A stretch of 64,000 nt of DNA from Triticum aestivum (taxonomy: Eukaryota; Streptophyta; Magnoliopsida; Poales; Poaceae): NCBI RefSeq assembly GCF_018294505.1, contig NC_057800.1, forward strand, positions 476,842,530 through 476,906,529, written 5' to 3'. The stretch's first letter is position 1, and each line of letters begins with the position of its first letter. Under the pieces are notes generated by a model. It did no database searches and was not told where the DNA came from. It saw only the letters and a list, made by a program, of their open reading frames with translations. This document shows positions 21,929 to 34,700 of this stretch, one piece after another. Position numbers and translations under genes: made by a program.

Positions 21929-23100
21929 ATGTCCGGAGCGGGAGGCAAGTGGATGGTCTCCTCTGTCATTGAGGGACACATCAAAAAACTGAGGAAGGCC
22001 GGATACTTGTCTAACGACATCACGTACCGGCTTCCTGAAGAGGGGCAGCTCCTCCCCACCCCAAGGCCCCATGAGAGGGTAGTGTTCCTTCCCCACTTCC
22101 TCCGCGGACTGGGCTTTCCTATCCACCCATTCGTCCGGGGACTCATGTTCTACTACGACCTGGATTTCCATGATCTGGCCCCGAACTTCATCCTCAACAT
22201 CTCGGCGTTTATCGTCGTGTGCGAGGCTTTCCTCCGCATCCGCCCCCATTTCGGCCTATGGCTCAAGACTTTCAATGTCAAGCCGAAGGTGGTGCGCGAC
22301 AGCCAGGCGGAGTGCGGAGGCGCCATGGTGGGCAAGATGCCCAACGTCTTATGGCTCGAGGGCTCCTTTGTGGATACCCTGAAGGGGTGGCAATCGGGGT
22401 GGTTTTACATCAATGAGCCGCGCGACCCTGAGTGGGTCGCAGCCCCCGAGTTCCGGTCCGGACCCCCAACATGGCTCACGTCCTAGAAAGAGACGGGCCT
22501 ATCATGGGGCAGCAAAAGAGAGGTGACTGGACTGCAAACATGCATCCAAACCCTGGTGGACAAGCAACTCAAGCTCGTCAACATAGTCCAGGTTATGCTC
22601 ATCCGTCGGATCCTCCCGTGTCAACAACGGGCCTTCAATTTGTGGGAGTTCAACCCGACGCAGCACTGAACTCTGAGCAGGCTCTTCGACACGACGTACG
22701 AAGTTGCCTGGAAGGTGCTTTTCAAGGGTGCCGAGGCTCCCGCATCCGCTACCGAGGATTGCGGATTCAGCGCGCAGCGTCATGATAGCGCGGTAAGTTG
22801 TTCGTACCTTTTACAGAGTATTAGTTTTTCATAGTTTAACTCTATGCGGGATCTAAGCTCCCTTACCTTTGACAGGATTGGCAGGCGAAGTCCGGACAGA
22901 TTGACTGTCCGGCTCCTTTGCCCGAAGACCCAGTCGATGCCCGCTTGGCGAAGCTGCTGGTTCCGGCACCCTATGTGGTGCCGGAGAAGAAGGCCAGGAA
23001 GAAGGCCACGGTGACTCGAACAAGTGCCCGGCGCTAGGAGGTGTCGGGTTCATCATCCGATGGCTCCAAGGCGCATTCCTCCCGTGAAGACGAGGAGGAG
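21929..23100 (+). pseudogene. Tat-B antisense gene, 5' part (exon 1 and most of exon 2)
   Basis: Exon 1 runs from ATG 21929 to 22792 and encodes 'GGKWMVSSVIEG', 'FLPHFLRGLGFPIHPFVRGL' and 'FIVVCEAFLRIRPHFGLWLK'. This is the style of the Pfam family called 'putative gypsy type transposon' (Transposase_28), of unknown biochemical function. In-frame stops at 22484-22486 and near 22668 interrupt it. A GTAAGT donor at 22793 and a TTTGACAG acceptor ending at 22875 define an 83-bp phase-0 intron. Exon 2 starts at 22876, contains a Lys/Arg-rich stretch and one TAG (about 23036), and is cut at 23100 by the Copia insertion. It reads opposite to the element's gag and has its own TATA box. Confidence 0.7.
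23096..23100. repeat. Target-site duplication of the SIRE-type Copia (AGGAG/AGAAG)
   Basis: AGGAG lies before the LTR at 23101. AGAAG lies after the LTR at 37651-37655, one mismatch apart. Dropping one copy restores the exon 2 reading frame of the host antisense gene, which supports the call. Confidence 0.75.
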
Positions 23101-24477
23101 TGTAAGTGCATCTAGTGCCACCCCTAGTTGGTTTTGGAGTATTGACGACAAACCTAGTTGAGGGACTAATGTGTTTGTGAGAATTGCAGGATAATACAGG
23201 TAGAAGTCCCTCATTGATTTGGTTTTCCTACCAGAGATGACCCCTAAAAATGTATGAAGACATTGATGTCAAAGGTGGTTTATGAACATATTCTCATTGA
23301 AGACTATGACATGAGAAGACATCACATGAAGCCTATGAAACTCGAAGACTTAGATCTTTCGTAGTTCTTTTTCTTCTCTGTTGAGTCATAGGAACCACCA
23401 TACTGTTAAGTGGGGTCCAAGAGAACCGGTCAGAATGACTGAAGTGATGCTTAACCAAAACCTATGTCTTCGAGTGAAGACTATGAGAGCGAATCTTGTC
23501 CAGAGTCGGACAAGTCAGCTTTGCTTGTAGCCCAAGTAAAGTTGCCGTGTGAGTTTGAAATCTGACCGTTGGAACACATGTGAGTTCCTTAGTGACCCAG
23601 GGTCATTTCGGACAAATCAGGTCGGGTTGCCTAGTGGCTATAAATAGCCCACCCCCTACAACCATAAACGGTTGGCTGCTCAGAGTTAGAGTACAGCTTT
23701 TGTCGTTTGAGAGCAACCCACCTCGAAGCCTTTGAGAGAGAATTCCTTGCGAGGATAAAGCCCTAACCACCCAGAGCCTAAGAGTGTTAGGCATCACTTA
23801 AGTCTTCTTGTCTGTGTGATCTGAAGACTTATTACACTTGAGGACTATGAATCCTCCAGCCGGTTAGGCGTCGCGTTCTGAGCATCCAAGAGACATTGTG
23901 GATTGCCGGTGAACAAAGTCTGTGAAGGTTTGGGAGTCTACCTTGAAGACTTACCTGAGTGATTGGGCGAGGTCTGTGTGACCTTAGCTCAAGGGGAATA
24001 CGGTGAGGACTGGGTGTCCTGAGCTGCGTGTTCAGGACTGGGTGTCCGAGACTGTGTGTCCTCATGTTTAAATACCTAGCCGCCCTAACCAGACGTACAG
24101 TTGTCACAACAACTGGAACTGGTCCAACAAATCATTGTCTTCAATGAGTCACTGGTTTCATCCTTCCCTTCCCTTTACTTACTGTTGGTCCTTGTGAAGT
24201 CATTGTATGATTGCACTATCTTTTGTCTTCACTGAGTGACTGCGTGTTCTGTTTGGCTTCATAATATCTTCCTACCTGATCCTCACTACATTGCTGCTAT
24301 TAGTCATTGTGCTTTCACTCCATTGAATACTTGACTATGGTTTGCTTAGTGTAGTCTACCTTCCGCCGCATGGTAATAGGTTTATTTCTATCGTTTGTCT
24401 TCATAACTTCCACGTTTTGAAGACTTTCATAAAAATCGCCTATTCACCCCCCCTCTAGTCAATATAACGCACTTTCA
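23101..24477 (+). repeat. SIRE-type 5' LTR
   Basis: It starts TGTAAGTGCATCTAG and ends CGCACTTTCA. It is closely similar to 36275-37650, with visible differences mostly single substitutions. The TATA box TATAAATA is at 23639. Confidence 0.93.
23639..23646 (+). promoter_or_regulatory. TATA box of the SIRE-type 5' LTR
   Basis: 'TATAAATA' lies in 'gtggctataaatagcccacc'. The 3' LTR has 'ccataaata' at the same place (about 36812), a T-to-C change in the first base. Confidence 0.7.
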
Positions 24478-24479
24478 AT

Positions 24480-24497
24480 TGGTATCAGAGCAAGGTA
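24480..24497 (+). promoter_or_regulatory. Primer-binding site of the SIRE-type element
   Basis: 'TGGTATCAGAGCAAGGTA', two bases after the 5' LTR, is the classical complement of the initiator tRNA-Met 3' end used by Copia elements. Confidence 0.9.
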
Positions 24498-24543
24498 CTC
24501 CCTTGTTCTGTGTGATTCGGTTTAACCACCTGGAGTTTTAGCT

Positions 24544-27059
24544 ATGTCGACTGCAGGGATAATCAAAGTCTCCGCTGCATGCCCCGTCTTTGATGGAACT
24601 GAATATCCCTACTGGAAGAATAAGACGCGCATGCATCTTGAAGCCATTGACGTCGACCTATGGTATGTCATCAAGAACGGTGTTCCCAAGGCTGGAGAAG
24701 GTGTCACTGCTGTTGACGTCAAGAAGTTTGTTCAACTGGACTCTACTGCCAAGAATATCATCTATGGTCATCTGACCAAAGGACAGTATGGCCGCGTGAG
24801 TGTTTGGAAACATCTAAGCTAGTCTGGGACTGGCTCTCCAAGGTCAATGAAGGTGTCTCAACCCAGAGAGATCAGAGAATCAGTGTCCTTCGCAACCTCT
24901 TCAACCGCTTCAAGAGAAATGACAATGAGAATGTCCAGCTCATGTTTGATCGACTCACTAACATCATGAATGAGCTTCAAGCCCTTGGCGCTACTGAGAT
25001 CACCAAGCATGAAGTCGTCAAGACACTACTGAGATCACTTGACAGTTCGTTTGACACCCTAGCCCTGATGATTCAAGAACGTCCTGATTTCAAGACACTC
25101 GATCCGTCTGACATACTTGAGAGGCTCAACACACATGAGTTTCAGCTTTCTAAGAAAAGAGATATCTACGGTCCAAACTATGGGCGAACTCGTGCCTTGA
25201 AGGCAAAAGCCGTCTCCTCATCTGAAGAAGAATCTGACAGCAGTTCTGATGATCCTGAAGACATTGGAAGGGAACTTGCTATGCTTGTGAAGAAGTTCCA
25301 AAAATTCACCAAGAAGAAAGGTTTCAGAAAGTCTTCCCGATCAAGCTCAAGGAATGATGAAGCTTTTGCTCATGACTACAAGAAGAAAACATGTCACAAG
25401 TGCAAGAAACCTGGCCACTTCATCTCTGAGTGTCCGCAGTGGGGCAATGAGAACAAAAAGAAGAACAAGAGCAAGGAATATGACTCTGACGACAAGAAGA
25501 AGAAGAAATACTCAAAGTCTTCTTCCAAGTCTTCATCACACAAGAAGAGCTCATCTGGTAAGGCACGTGCGTTTGTTGGCAAGGAAATGGATTCAGAGGA
25601 GGGGTCCGCTTCTGAGGAGGCGGAGGTGGAGTCTGAGGAGGAGTCCGATTCTGGCGTCGCAAGTCTGGCTACAGCATACGTTGCCAAGTCCATCTTCAAC
25701 ACTGAAGACAATGACTTCGTCACCGACACCGATGCAAATGCCAAGGACTAATCCGCTCCTACCTACTGCTTCATGGCACGCGGTGCCAAGGTAAACACAC
25801 GCACTACTCACTATTAAACATCTAGTGACGATGACTCTGATTGTGGTTCAAAACCCAGCTACAAAACACTTGCCAGAATTGCAACTGAACAACAGAAAGC
25901 CATGGAACATATTCAAAAACTATTAGACAAAAGCGATGATCTGTTAGGCGCTGAAATGACTCGTTCTGAGTCCTTAATTGAAGACATAAAAAATCTTCAC
26001 GTTAAGTATGAGGAACTTGAAAGTCGTCATGAAACGCTCTCAACAACTCATGAAAAGCTTTCCTATGATTATCTTCAAAGGAAGCAAGATCTTGAGAAAT
26101 TGAGAGCGGCTCATGAAGATCTTCAAAAGGAAAATGAGTCACTTCACGCCAAACAGATCAGTTCCGCTCAGGAAGGATTTGAAACACCATGTCTTAAATG
26201 CATTGAGCGTGATAATACTACTTCTGTTGCTGAATGTTCTACTGCTGCTACTGTTGCAATATCTTCAACTGTTGATGTGGAAACTAACCCCTCTGCTGAG
26301 GATACCACTGCTATTGCTGATGAGAATGCTAGGTTGAAGACATTGCTTGAAACAGGGATGTACAAAAGTCTTAAAGGGCATCAGACACTATGTGATGTCC
26401 TCAAAAAGCAGATCTTGAACCGAAACCCGAGGAAAGAGGGTGTTGGGTTCGTAAGGAAAATGAATGCTGATGGCTCTTACTGGAAACCTGAGCAGTACCC
26501 CAAAACCACATGGGTTGCTGCAAAGGAATCTTCAGCAGATCCATCCACTCTATCTGGCTTGACTTGTGCAAACCTCATTGTCATTGATGAATCCTTTGAT
26601 GCAAACTATAAACTATTTAAGAATCAGAATGGTGAAGTGTTTGCCAGGTACATTGGTACTAACTGCAGGAATGGACCGCCTATGAAGAAGATCTGGGTTC
26701 CGAAAAAGTGTCTGAAGAATCTTCCTATGAATGTCATCATGACACCACACGTGAAGAAGACAAACCCCAGACCACAGGCTTCATACGGTCCAAAGGCTTC
26801 ATTCAGACAGAGGACTCACCTGAGTCGCACTAATGCAAATGTTTTGCAGGGAAACCATACTCAGGCCTATGAATATGAGCGCGGTTCATCAAACTGCCAT
26901 GTTCATAAAACCAAGAACTATTCTACTTATTCTTGTGAGTACTATTGTCCGCCTACAAGACTGTTTGCTAGGGCTCCAAAGCCAAAGTTCTCAGATGCTG
27001 CACTTAAACTTATTGCTTCTAAGCCACCCTTGAAGATGTGGGTGGCTAAGAAAGCTTAA
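24544..27059 (+). pseudogene. SIRE-type gag (capsid, zinc knuckle, coiled-coil linker)
   Basis: ATG 24544 opens the Copia gag core ('FDGTEYPYWKNKTRMHLEA'). A one-base shift near 24800 moves the frame to the one ending at 27059. Domains in order are the gag core with 'RDQRISVLRNLFNRF', an acidic Ser-rich linker, a CCHC zinc knuckle (CHKCKKPGHFISEC, about 25400), a Lys/Ser-rich stretch, then a predicted coiled coil (about 25900-26160) and a long C-terminal extension. In-frame stops occur at 25749-25751 and about 25816. The frame ends in TAA at 27057-27059. The original polyprotein was roughly 840 residues, long for Copia but usual for SIRE. It would form the virus-like particle core. Confidence 0.85.
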
Positions 27060-27066
27060 CTCTCTT

Positions 27067-30000
27067 TTGCAGGGAAAGGTCTCTAGCAGAAAACCAAAAT
27101 CATCTGACGCTATTGCTGGGGACCTTAAACATTTTGTAGGGCACAAGATCAAATGCCCGAATGGTCTTACTATGTACTTCGTTCCTGAATTGTTTGCTAC
27201 TCTCCCTATTAGTCCTAATCTGGATCTAAGCTTTCATAACCCACTGGTTCATCAAATGTTTTTGCTTCACAATTCTCTTCGTGAAGCCTATCCCCCTAAC
27301 TGCACTGTAGGGTACAACACCAGTGTCTTTAGAATGGATTATTGATAGTGGGTGTACCAATCACATGACTGGCAAAAGAAGCCTTCTTATGGACTCAACC
27401 TTACGTCCATCCGACAAGAGTCACATCACATTTGCTAACACTGGTAAAAGTAAGGTACTGGGTCTAGGTAGAGTTGCAATCTCAAAGGATCAACACATGG
27501 ATAAAGTCATGCTTGTTGAATCCCTTGGCTTCAACTTAATGTATGTCTCAATGCTTTGCGATTTGAACTTGATCGTAATGTTCGGAAAATATCGCTGCCT
27601 TGTTCTAATGGAATCTGACAAGTCTCTAGTGTTTGAAGGGTATCGGAAAGATGATTTGTACATGGTAGATTTCTCAGCAGGACCACATCTTGCCGTATGT
27701 CTTCTAGCAAAAGCTTCAGAATGCTGGCTCTGGCATCGGAGGCTAGGGCATGCTGGCATGAGGAACCTCCACACCCTTGCAAAGAAGAAGCATGTCATAG
27801 GCATCGGGGGCGTCAAGTTCAAGAAAGATCACTTATGCGGTGCCTGTGAAGCAGGAAAGATGACGAGGGCCAAACATCCCTCAAAGACAATCATGACAAC
27901 CACTCGACCCTTCGAACTGCTCCACATGGATCTTTTCGGTCCCACTCATTACTCAACTCTTACTACTACTGCTTGTCTCTATGGCTTTGTCATTGTGGAT
28001 GATTATTCTAGATATACTTGGGTGCACATAATCCTCTACAAGACTGAAGTGCAGGATGTCTTCAGACGCTTCGCCAATCGAGCAATGAACAACTATGGCG
28101 CCAAGATAAAGCACATCAGAAGTGACAATGGCACTGAATTCAAGACCACTGGCCTTGATACACATCTTGATACTTTGGGCATCACACATGAATTCTCAGC
28201 TCCGTACACGCCATAGCAGAATGGCGTCGTCGAACGCAAGAACAGAACACTCATTGAGATGGCCCGAACGATGCTAGATGAATACAAGACTCCAAGAAAA
28301 TTCTGGCCTAAAGCCATTGATACTGCATGCCATACAATCAATCGTGTTTATCTTCACAAGCTTCTGAACAACACATCTTATGAGCTCCTTACTGGCAAGA
28401 ATCCAAATGTCAGTTACTTCAGAGTATTTGGCGCCAGGTGCTGGATCAAGGATCCACATCACACTTCAAAATTTGCACCAAAAGCACATGAGGGTTTTAT
28501 GCTTGGATATGGAAAGGATTCACACTCCTATAGTGTCTTCAATCTCTTTCATTATAACAGTGGATGTGCGGTTCGATGAGACTAACGGTTCACAGAGAGA
28601 GCACCTGCCAAATGTGCTAGATGAAGTTCCATCCAGCGAATCAATCAAGCTAATGGGAACTGGAGAAATCATACCCTCTGAAGCTCAACCTGAAGAGGAA
28701 CTTATCATCTCCGCACCTGAGCAACCTGAAGACAATGCTCAGCCTGAAGACAATCCCACTAACAATGACAATGATTAGCAAGAGCAAAACCTTCGCCCTG
28801 TACATCCTCGTGTTGCCAATGAAGTGCAGATTGAGAGAATAATTGATAGCATCAATGCCCCTGGTCCGCTCACTCGTTCAAGGGCAACTCAGCTAGCAAA
28901 TTTTTGTGGGCACTTCGCATTCGTCTCAATAACAGAACCCAAGAAAGTTGAAGAAGCCTTCATGGAACCTGAATGGATTCAAGCTATGCAAGAAGAGCTT
29001 CAACAGTTTGAGCTGAATAATGTATGGGAACTGGTTAAGCGTCCTGATCCTCGGAAGCATAACATAATAGGCACCAAATGGATATACCGCAACAAGCAAG
29101 ATGAGCATGGTCAAGTTGTCAGAAACAAAGCTCGTCTCGTTGCTCAAGGATATACTCAAGTGGAAGGCATTGACTTCGATGAAACATTTGCTCCTGTGGC
29201 TAGACTGGAAGCCATACGCATACTGCTAGCCTATGCAAATCATCATAACATACTTCTATATCAAATGGATGTGAAGAGCGCCTTTCTCAATGGCAAGATT
29301 GAAGATGAAGTGTATGTTGCACAACCGCCTGGCTTTGAAGATCCAAAACATCTTGACATGGTGTACAAGCTCAACAAGGCACTGTATGGCCTCAAACAAG
29401 CCCCTCGGGCTTGGTATGACACACTCAAATACTTCTTGAAGAGCAAAGGCTTCATACCTGGTTCCCTCGACCCCACTCTCTTCACGAAGACATATGATGG
29501 TGAACTGTTTGTGTGCCAAATATATGTGGATGACATCATCTTCGGCTGCACCAATCAGAAGTACAGTGAAGAGTTTGGATATATGATGCAAGAGCAATAT
29601 CAGATGTCCATGATGGGAGAGCTGAAGTTCTTCCTCGGTCTTCAAATACGACAGCAATGCAACGACATCTTCATATCTCAAGAGAAGTATCTCAAAGATT
29701 GCCTGAAGAAGTTCGGTATGCAAGACTGCAAAGGCTTCACGACGCCAATGCCAGCCAAACATCATCTGGGTCCCGACGACAATGGTAAAGAGTTCGATCA
29801 AAAGGTATACCGCTCCATGATTGGTTCTTTACTTTATCTATGTGCATCTAGGCCAGATATTATGCTTAGTGTTTGCATGTGTGCTCGATTCCAAGCGACA
29901 CCAAAGGAGTCGCATCACTTAGCTGTGAAGCGAATTCTTCGATATCTGGCTCACACCCCAACTCTAGGATTATGGTATCCAAAGGGCTCAGAGTTTGATC

Positions 30001-30476
30001 TGGTTGGATTCTCAGATGCTGATTATGCTGGTGACAAGGTGGATCTCAAGTCTACATCAGGCACATGTCACTTTCTGGGACGATCACTTGTATGTTGGTC
30101 TTCAAAGAAGCAGAACTGTGTATCTCTCTCCACTGCTGAATCTGAATGCATTGCTGCTGGATCTTGCTGCGCTCAGCTTCTGTGGATGAAGCAAACACTC
30201 AAGGACTATGGCATTCATCTGAAGCAAGTGCCACTCTACTACAACAACGAAAGCGCCATCAAGATTGCCAACAACCCAGTTCAGCACTCGAAGACAAAGC
30301 ACATTGAAATTCGTCATCACTTTCTCAGAGATCATGTTGTGAAGGAAGATATTGATATCATACACGTCAACACTGAAGAGCAATTGGCAGATATCTTCAC
30401 CAAGCCCTTGGATGAGAAGAGATTTTGCAAGTTACGATGTGAGCTAAATATCCTGGAATCCTCAAATTTCCTGTGA
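27067..30476 (+). pseudogene. SIRE-type pol (protease, integrase, RT, RNase H)
   Basis: The frame opens at about 27067, right at a splice-acceptor-like 'ctcttttgcag|g'. A shift near 27323 leads into protease ('WIIDSGCTNHM', 27335). Next come the GAG-pre-integrase motif ('WHRRLGHAGM', 27730) and the integrase core with 'HMDLFGP', 'RSDNGTEF' and 'NGVVERKNR', giving the D, D, E residues. Then come reverse transcriptase ('[19 protein letters not shown]', 'YVDDIIFG' at about 29524) and RNase H ('SDADYAGD', 'STAESECIA'). Defects are TAG at 28214-28216 (probably from CAG), a shift near 28555 and TAG at 28776-28778. The C-terminus ends naturally at TGA 30474. It is otherwise complete. Confidence 0.9.
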
Positions 30477-31749
30477 TCAGGCACACATCCTAACACTTAT
30501 GCATATTGATGACTTAGATGTGCAACACACGAAGTAAAGTATATCTTCAATCAATGAAGACATACATTCTAAGTGTGAATACATTAATGTGGAATTTGAC
30601 TTCGGAACGCCACGATAATTGTGCACCTTGTCTGGGTCTATACTTCCTATACGGTGGGTAACGCCACCACCAAAGGTTCTGTTCGAAGTGTTTCACTCAT
30701 GGCGTTATATTTGCTATGTCTTCACATTTGGTTTGGCTTAAATTTCAACATGTCTTCATGATTATCTTCACTATGTTGAATATATATATACTAGTGTTCT
30801 ATCCTCTACAGCATTCACTTATAGCTATGTCTTCATGTTGAGTCTTTTGAACTAAGTGAATATGATCGGACCCTAACCTCTCTATGCTTTCTATCTCAAA
30901 CTCCATCTCTCCAAGTCATATGCATTCTATTGAAACTGTTGAATGTCTTCTCTGCGTCCTTGTCAGCAGAAGATACAGAGACAAACATTAAGTCCGTTTT
31001 CAATGCTCATTCCTTCACCTGAAACCCGGAGAAGTGGGAACGACCACCCGACAATCCAGGCGTGTTTGGGACGTGGAACAACCTCCGACATGCTGCATGA
31101 TGGCCATGTGTTCCTCAGAAGTGAATCGCCAGGGGCACCTGTGTAATAGCACTATGCCGCCCCTGTCCCTATAAATACATGCCTCACCGCAGTCATTATC
31201 TCTTCTTCCACTCTCGCACGAACCCTAGCGCCACCGCTAGCCCTCGACGACGCCGGCGACGAAGCGCTTAGCTGCCGCAACCTCTCTGACGCGGTCTTCA
31301 CGCCGACCGTGGACATCGTCTCCTCCGCCGTCGCCATAGGTGTCCTCCGTTGCCAAGTTAGGGCACGGACGATCGAACTGCTCGGCCTCCTCTTCCACTC
31401 CATCTAGCAGTTCTTCGTGTGGTAAATAAAAGTTCCTTTTTACAGCCCCTTTGATCCTATAGCTTCGTCACTTTCTACCACAAGCGGTTTCTGTTCACAC
31501 AAGTTGGATCCCTTACATACTGCATCTCATAATATGCCTAGTATATTCACTTGTACTCCACAAAGTATTTAGATTCCTCATTTGTACTGATCCATGGATT
31601 CGTACAAATCTGGAACCAACTCCTTATCTATGAGTGAATGTCTTCGCACGATGAGGTCAATGTCCTCTAAACTGATTTATCTTCAAAATCTTCTGAGAAT
31701 GCATTTGACCTCTTCCCCTTCCCTCGCACCTTAATGCTGTCACAGGTAC
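30477..31749 (+). other. pol-to-ORF3 spacer with candidate promoter and intron
   Basis: About 1.27 kb has no conserved ORF. It holds a TATA box (31171-31178) followed by a CT-rich leader and 'cgaaccctagcgccaccgct', then a candidate splice donor (GTAAAT at 31422) and a pyrimidine-rich acceptor ending TGCTGTCACAG at 31745. That acceptor lies four bases before the start codon of the downstream ORF. Confidence 0.55.
31171..31178 (+). promoter_or_regulatory. Candidate internal promoter of the SIRE extra ORF
   Basis: 'TATAAATA' stands in 'ctgtccctataaatacatgcc', followed after about 30 bp by a pyrimidine-rich start region. It is placed correctly to drive a separate transcript for the ORF at 31750, about 580 bp away with a 324-bp candidate intron between. 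Confidence 0.5.
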
Positions 31750-34700
31750 ATGTCCGTGGGAGAATCCCTTGGTTCTCATAGTCTGCATTCATTTGCAGAA
31801 TTCTTACAGCATCACATAAATTCTCCCGAAGCCAGTTCCTGTTTGTCCAGCAAGCGAAAGCCTTTGAAGCCTTTGAACGTATTGAAGCCTTTCAGTTTAA
31901 AGTTCATGGCTTCAGAGAAATCTGCAAGGAAGGGAGGCAGACAACATCGTGGGGGAACATCAAGAGATTTGCCTGATGACCTCTCAGAACTTTACAAAAC
32001 AGATCCTGAAGAGGATTATAATCAGCGCAAGACCCGAATCCAGTGGATTCAAAGATATTGGGTAGAACAGTGGTACAAATATAGACTTGTGACCAAGGAA
32101 TATGCTGAGAAGAGCGCTATCAAAAGTCCTTGGGGTGATATTCTCTTCCGAGGCCTTCCACCCAAGAACAAAGCTGAAGCTATTGCTCAGGGTTTCTATC
32201 CATGTATGGTCCGTGGACCTCAGCCTGAAGATGCCGACCCATCATCACTGCTATGGTGTCGTGACGACAATCTCTTCAAGCGCAACTTCCAGCACGTAAA
32301 GGCATCAGCCAAGGAGAACAAGAAGTCATTGGGACTGGACTTCAACCCTGGTCCCTCTGCTCCCCGTGACGATGGCACCCGAGAAGCTGAACCCAATCTT
32401 GTTGGGCCCTTCTACAACTTGGTAGGTCTCATCACTCACATCGTGGTTCAAGGGACAGCCGTGAATGAGCCTGCAGATGACGGTGAATCAGATGAAGCAC
32501 CTGCAGTGCCGAAGCCAAAGAAGTTGAAGCAGCCTAAAGCTTCAAAGCCTGCCTCTGCACCAAAAATCTCACGGGCGAAGCCACTGGCCACTGCACCTCC
32601 TGAAGACAGTGTGCAGTCTGAATATTTGTCACGCATCTCCAAGCCCCAAAAGGTCAAGATGCCTCTGCCACACACCGGCCAAGAGCTGACAACTGTTGCC
32701 ATTCTGCGCAACGGTGCCATTGATCTGTCCAGTGATGAAGATCTTGCAGATGACGCTCTTGAGCAACTCATCAAGAGCAAAGAAGAAGCAGAAATCTTCA
32801 ATGATCTGCCTCTCTTTGACGTGACAATCATCCACAACTTCATTGATGAGTGGTTTGACACGCCCAACATCAGCTTCGAAGATCTGCAACTACCCATTGG
32901 CCTCAGTGTCGCCTTCCATGGCGCCATTGCTTCAGAACTAGCTCTCGCTCAGCGCATCATCGAACTGAAGCAAAAGATTGACTATGAAAAGGCTCAGTTC
33001 AAGAAGCATATGGCCAAGCTCAGCGTGCAAGAGGTGAAAAACTTCAAGATTATGTTGCACGAGCTCAAAGAAGCCTTTCTTAAGAAATGTGCAGAAGCTC
33101 AGGGTTCTCGGGAGCGCATGAAGAGCCTGGCTGACAAGTGTATGCAAGGCTACAAGGAGGCTGAGAAGCGCAAGGCCCTTGGGTGTCCGGGCATTGATCC
33201 CAGGATGGCTGCTAAGCAGAAGAAGAAGCCCATTGTGGCCGAACCCAACGCACCAAGGCAGGAAGCAGATCCCATTGTCTTCCCAACTAGCATGACTGGC
33301 TCGAAGCCAATGGCCCGGTCAACCGCTTCAGAGCTGAAGAAGACGAGGACTGCTGATGCTGAAGCCAGGAAGAGGAAACATCCTGAAGCCTCTGCTACTG
33401 CCCCCTCCAAGAAGAAGAGGAAGACCAAGAAGGAATGGGCTGCTCCCACAGAGCCCTTGATTGTTGAACCCATCTCCATGGTTCACCCTGACACTGAACC
33501 GCAAGAACGTCAACTGACTATCCATGAGTCTGCTTTCACAGAGGCTCATGAAGCTGAAGACTTTCCAGCAGCTGATCCCATCGCTGCTGAAGACATTGGT
33601 CACCATGACCATGTTGAAGATGATGCAGTCCTTCCTCAACTCGAGCACCAACAGGTATCATCGCCTGTGCTAACGCACAGCGAACTCATCAGCATTGGTT
33701 GTCCTCTGACGCCAATTGCTCAGGATGCACAAGAGGAAGAAGACTTTGAGGCCCAGCCAACTCCAACTCCACAGGCGTCGCCAGCGTTGCGCAGGCTTCG
33801 CAAAGGACCAAGGCCTCCAGTCTCTGAGTCTGAAGCTAAAACTGCTGAAGACATTCCGGCTGCATCAGCCGATGAAGAAGAAGCCCCCAGCGCTGCTACA
33901 CCCCCGTCTCACCAAGAAGCTGTTCTCGAGGAGAACGTGACTGTGACCGACCCTCCAGCTCGTCAATAGGAAGTTGAGAATCTTGAGGCTGCCACCACCA
34001 ACACCAATGAAGCCACTGACACTGTCATGGCTGAAGCTAATGTGGAGCCTTCGCCAACCCAAGCACCAGAAGTCAGCGAAGCCACTGATCCTGCTGCTTC
34101 TGTTCCTGCGCCTGCAGCTGGTCCTCAGTTTGACTATCATGTTGAGCACAGACCTCAGGTACAGAAGCCCATCCCAAGATTGCCCAGGTTTCCAGGCCCT
34201 GCATTAGCACCTGGATCCTTCAATGTCAATGGCTTCAGAGCAGACAACACATTCTTCAATAGCTCCAGGAACCCCTACTCAAGGGAAAGAATATCATCTG
34301 ATCGGTTCTAGAGCTATCCGCAGCGAAGCTATTACTCCTGCATTCTATACAATCAAGGTCGTATCTTCCCACACAAGCGTCTTGACATTGAAGCAATAGA
34401 TGGTCTGCCCTGTCTAGAAGAAGCTCTGGATTGCTTCAAAGAGGTTGGCTTGCTGCCGTTCGTCACCGATCAAGAGCATTGGAATGAAGAGTTGCTGCTC
34501 CAATTCTATGCCACACTTCACATCCGCGGGTACAACAGAGATCCGCAGACTTGGGTCCTGGAGTGGATGACAGGAAACATTCATCATGAAGCCAAAGCCT
34601 TTGACATCATTGAGCTCACTGGTCTACCCACTCCTGGCGATCTCTACGAATCTAGCTGTCAACTTCATAGTGAAGCTGTGGAGAGCATCTTTCAGAAGCC

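Noticed and set aside
31152..31403. Minus-strand ORF before the SIRE extra ORF
   Set aside because: It is the complement of the GC-rich leader after the TATA box. No domain is present, and the plus-strand promoter reading explains the composition better.
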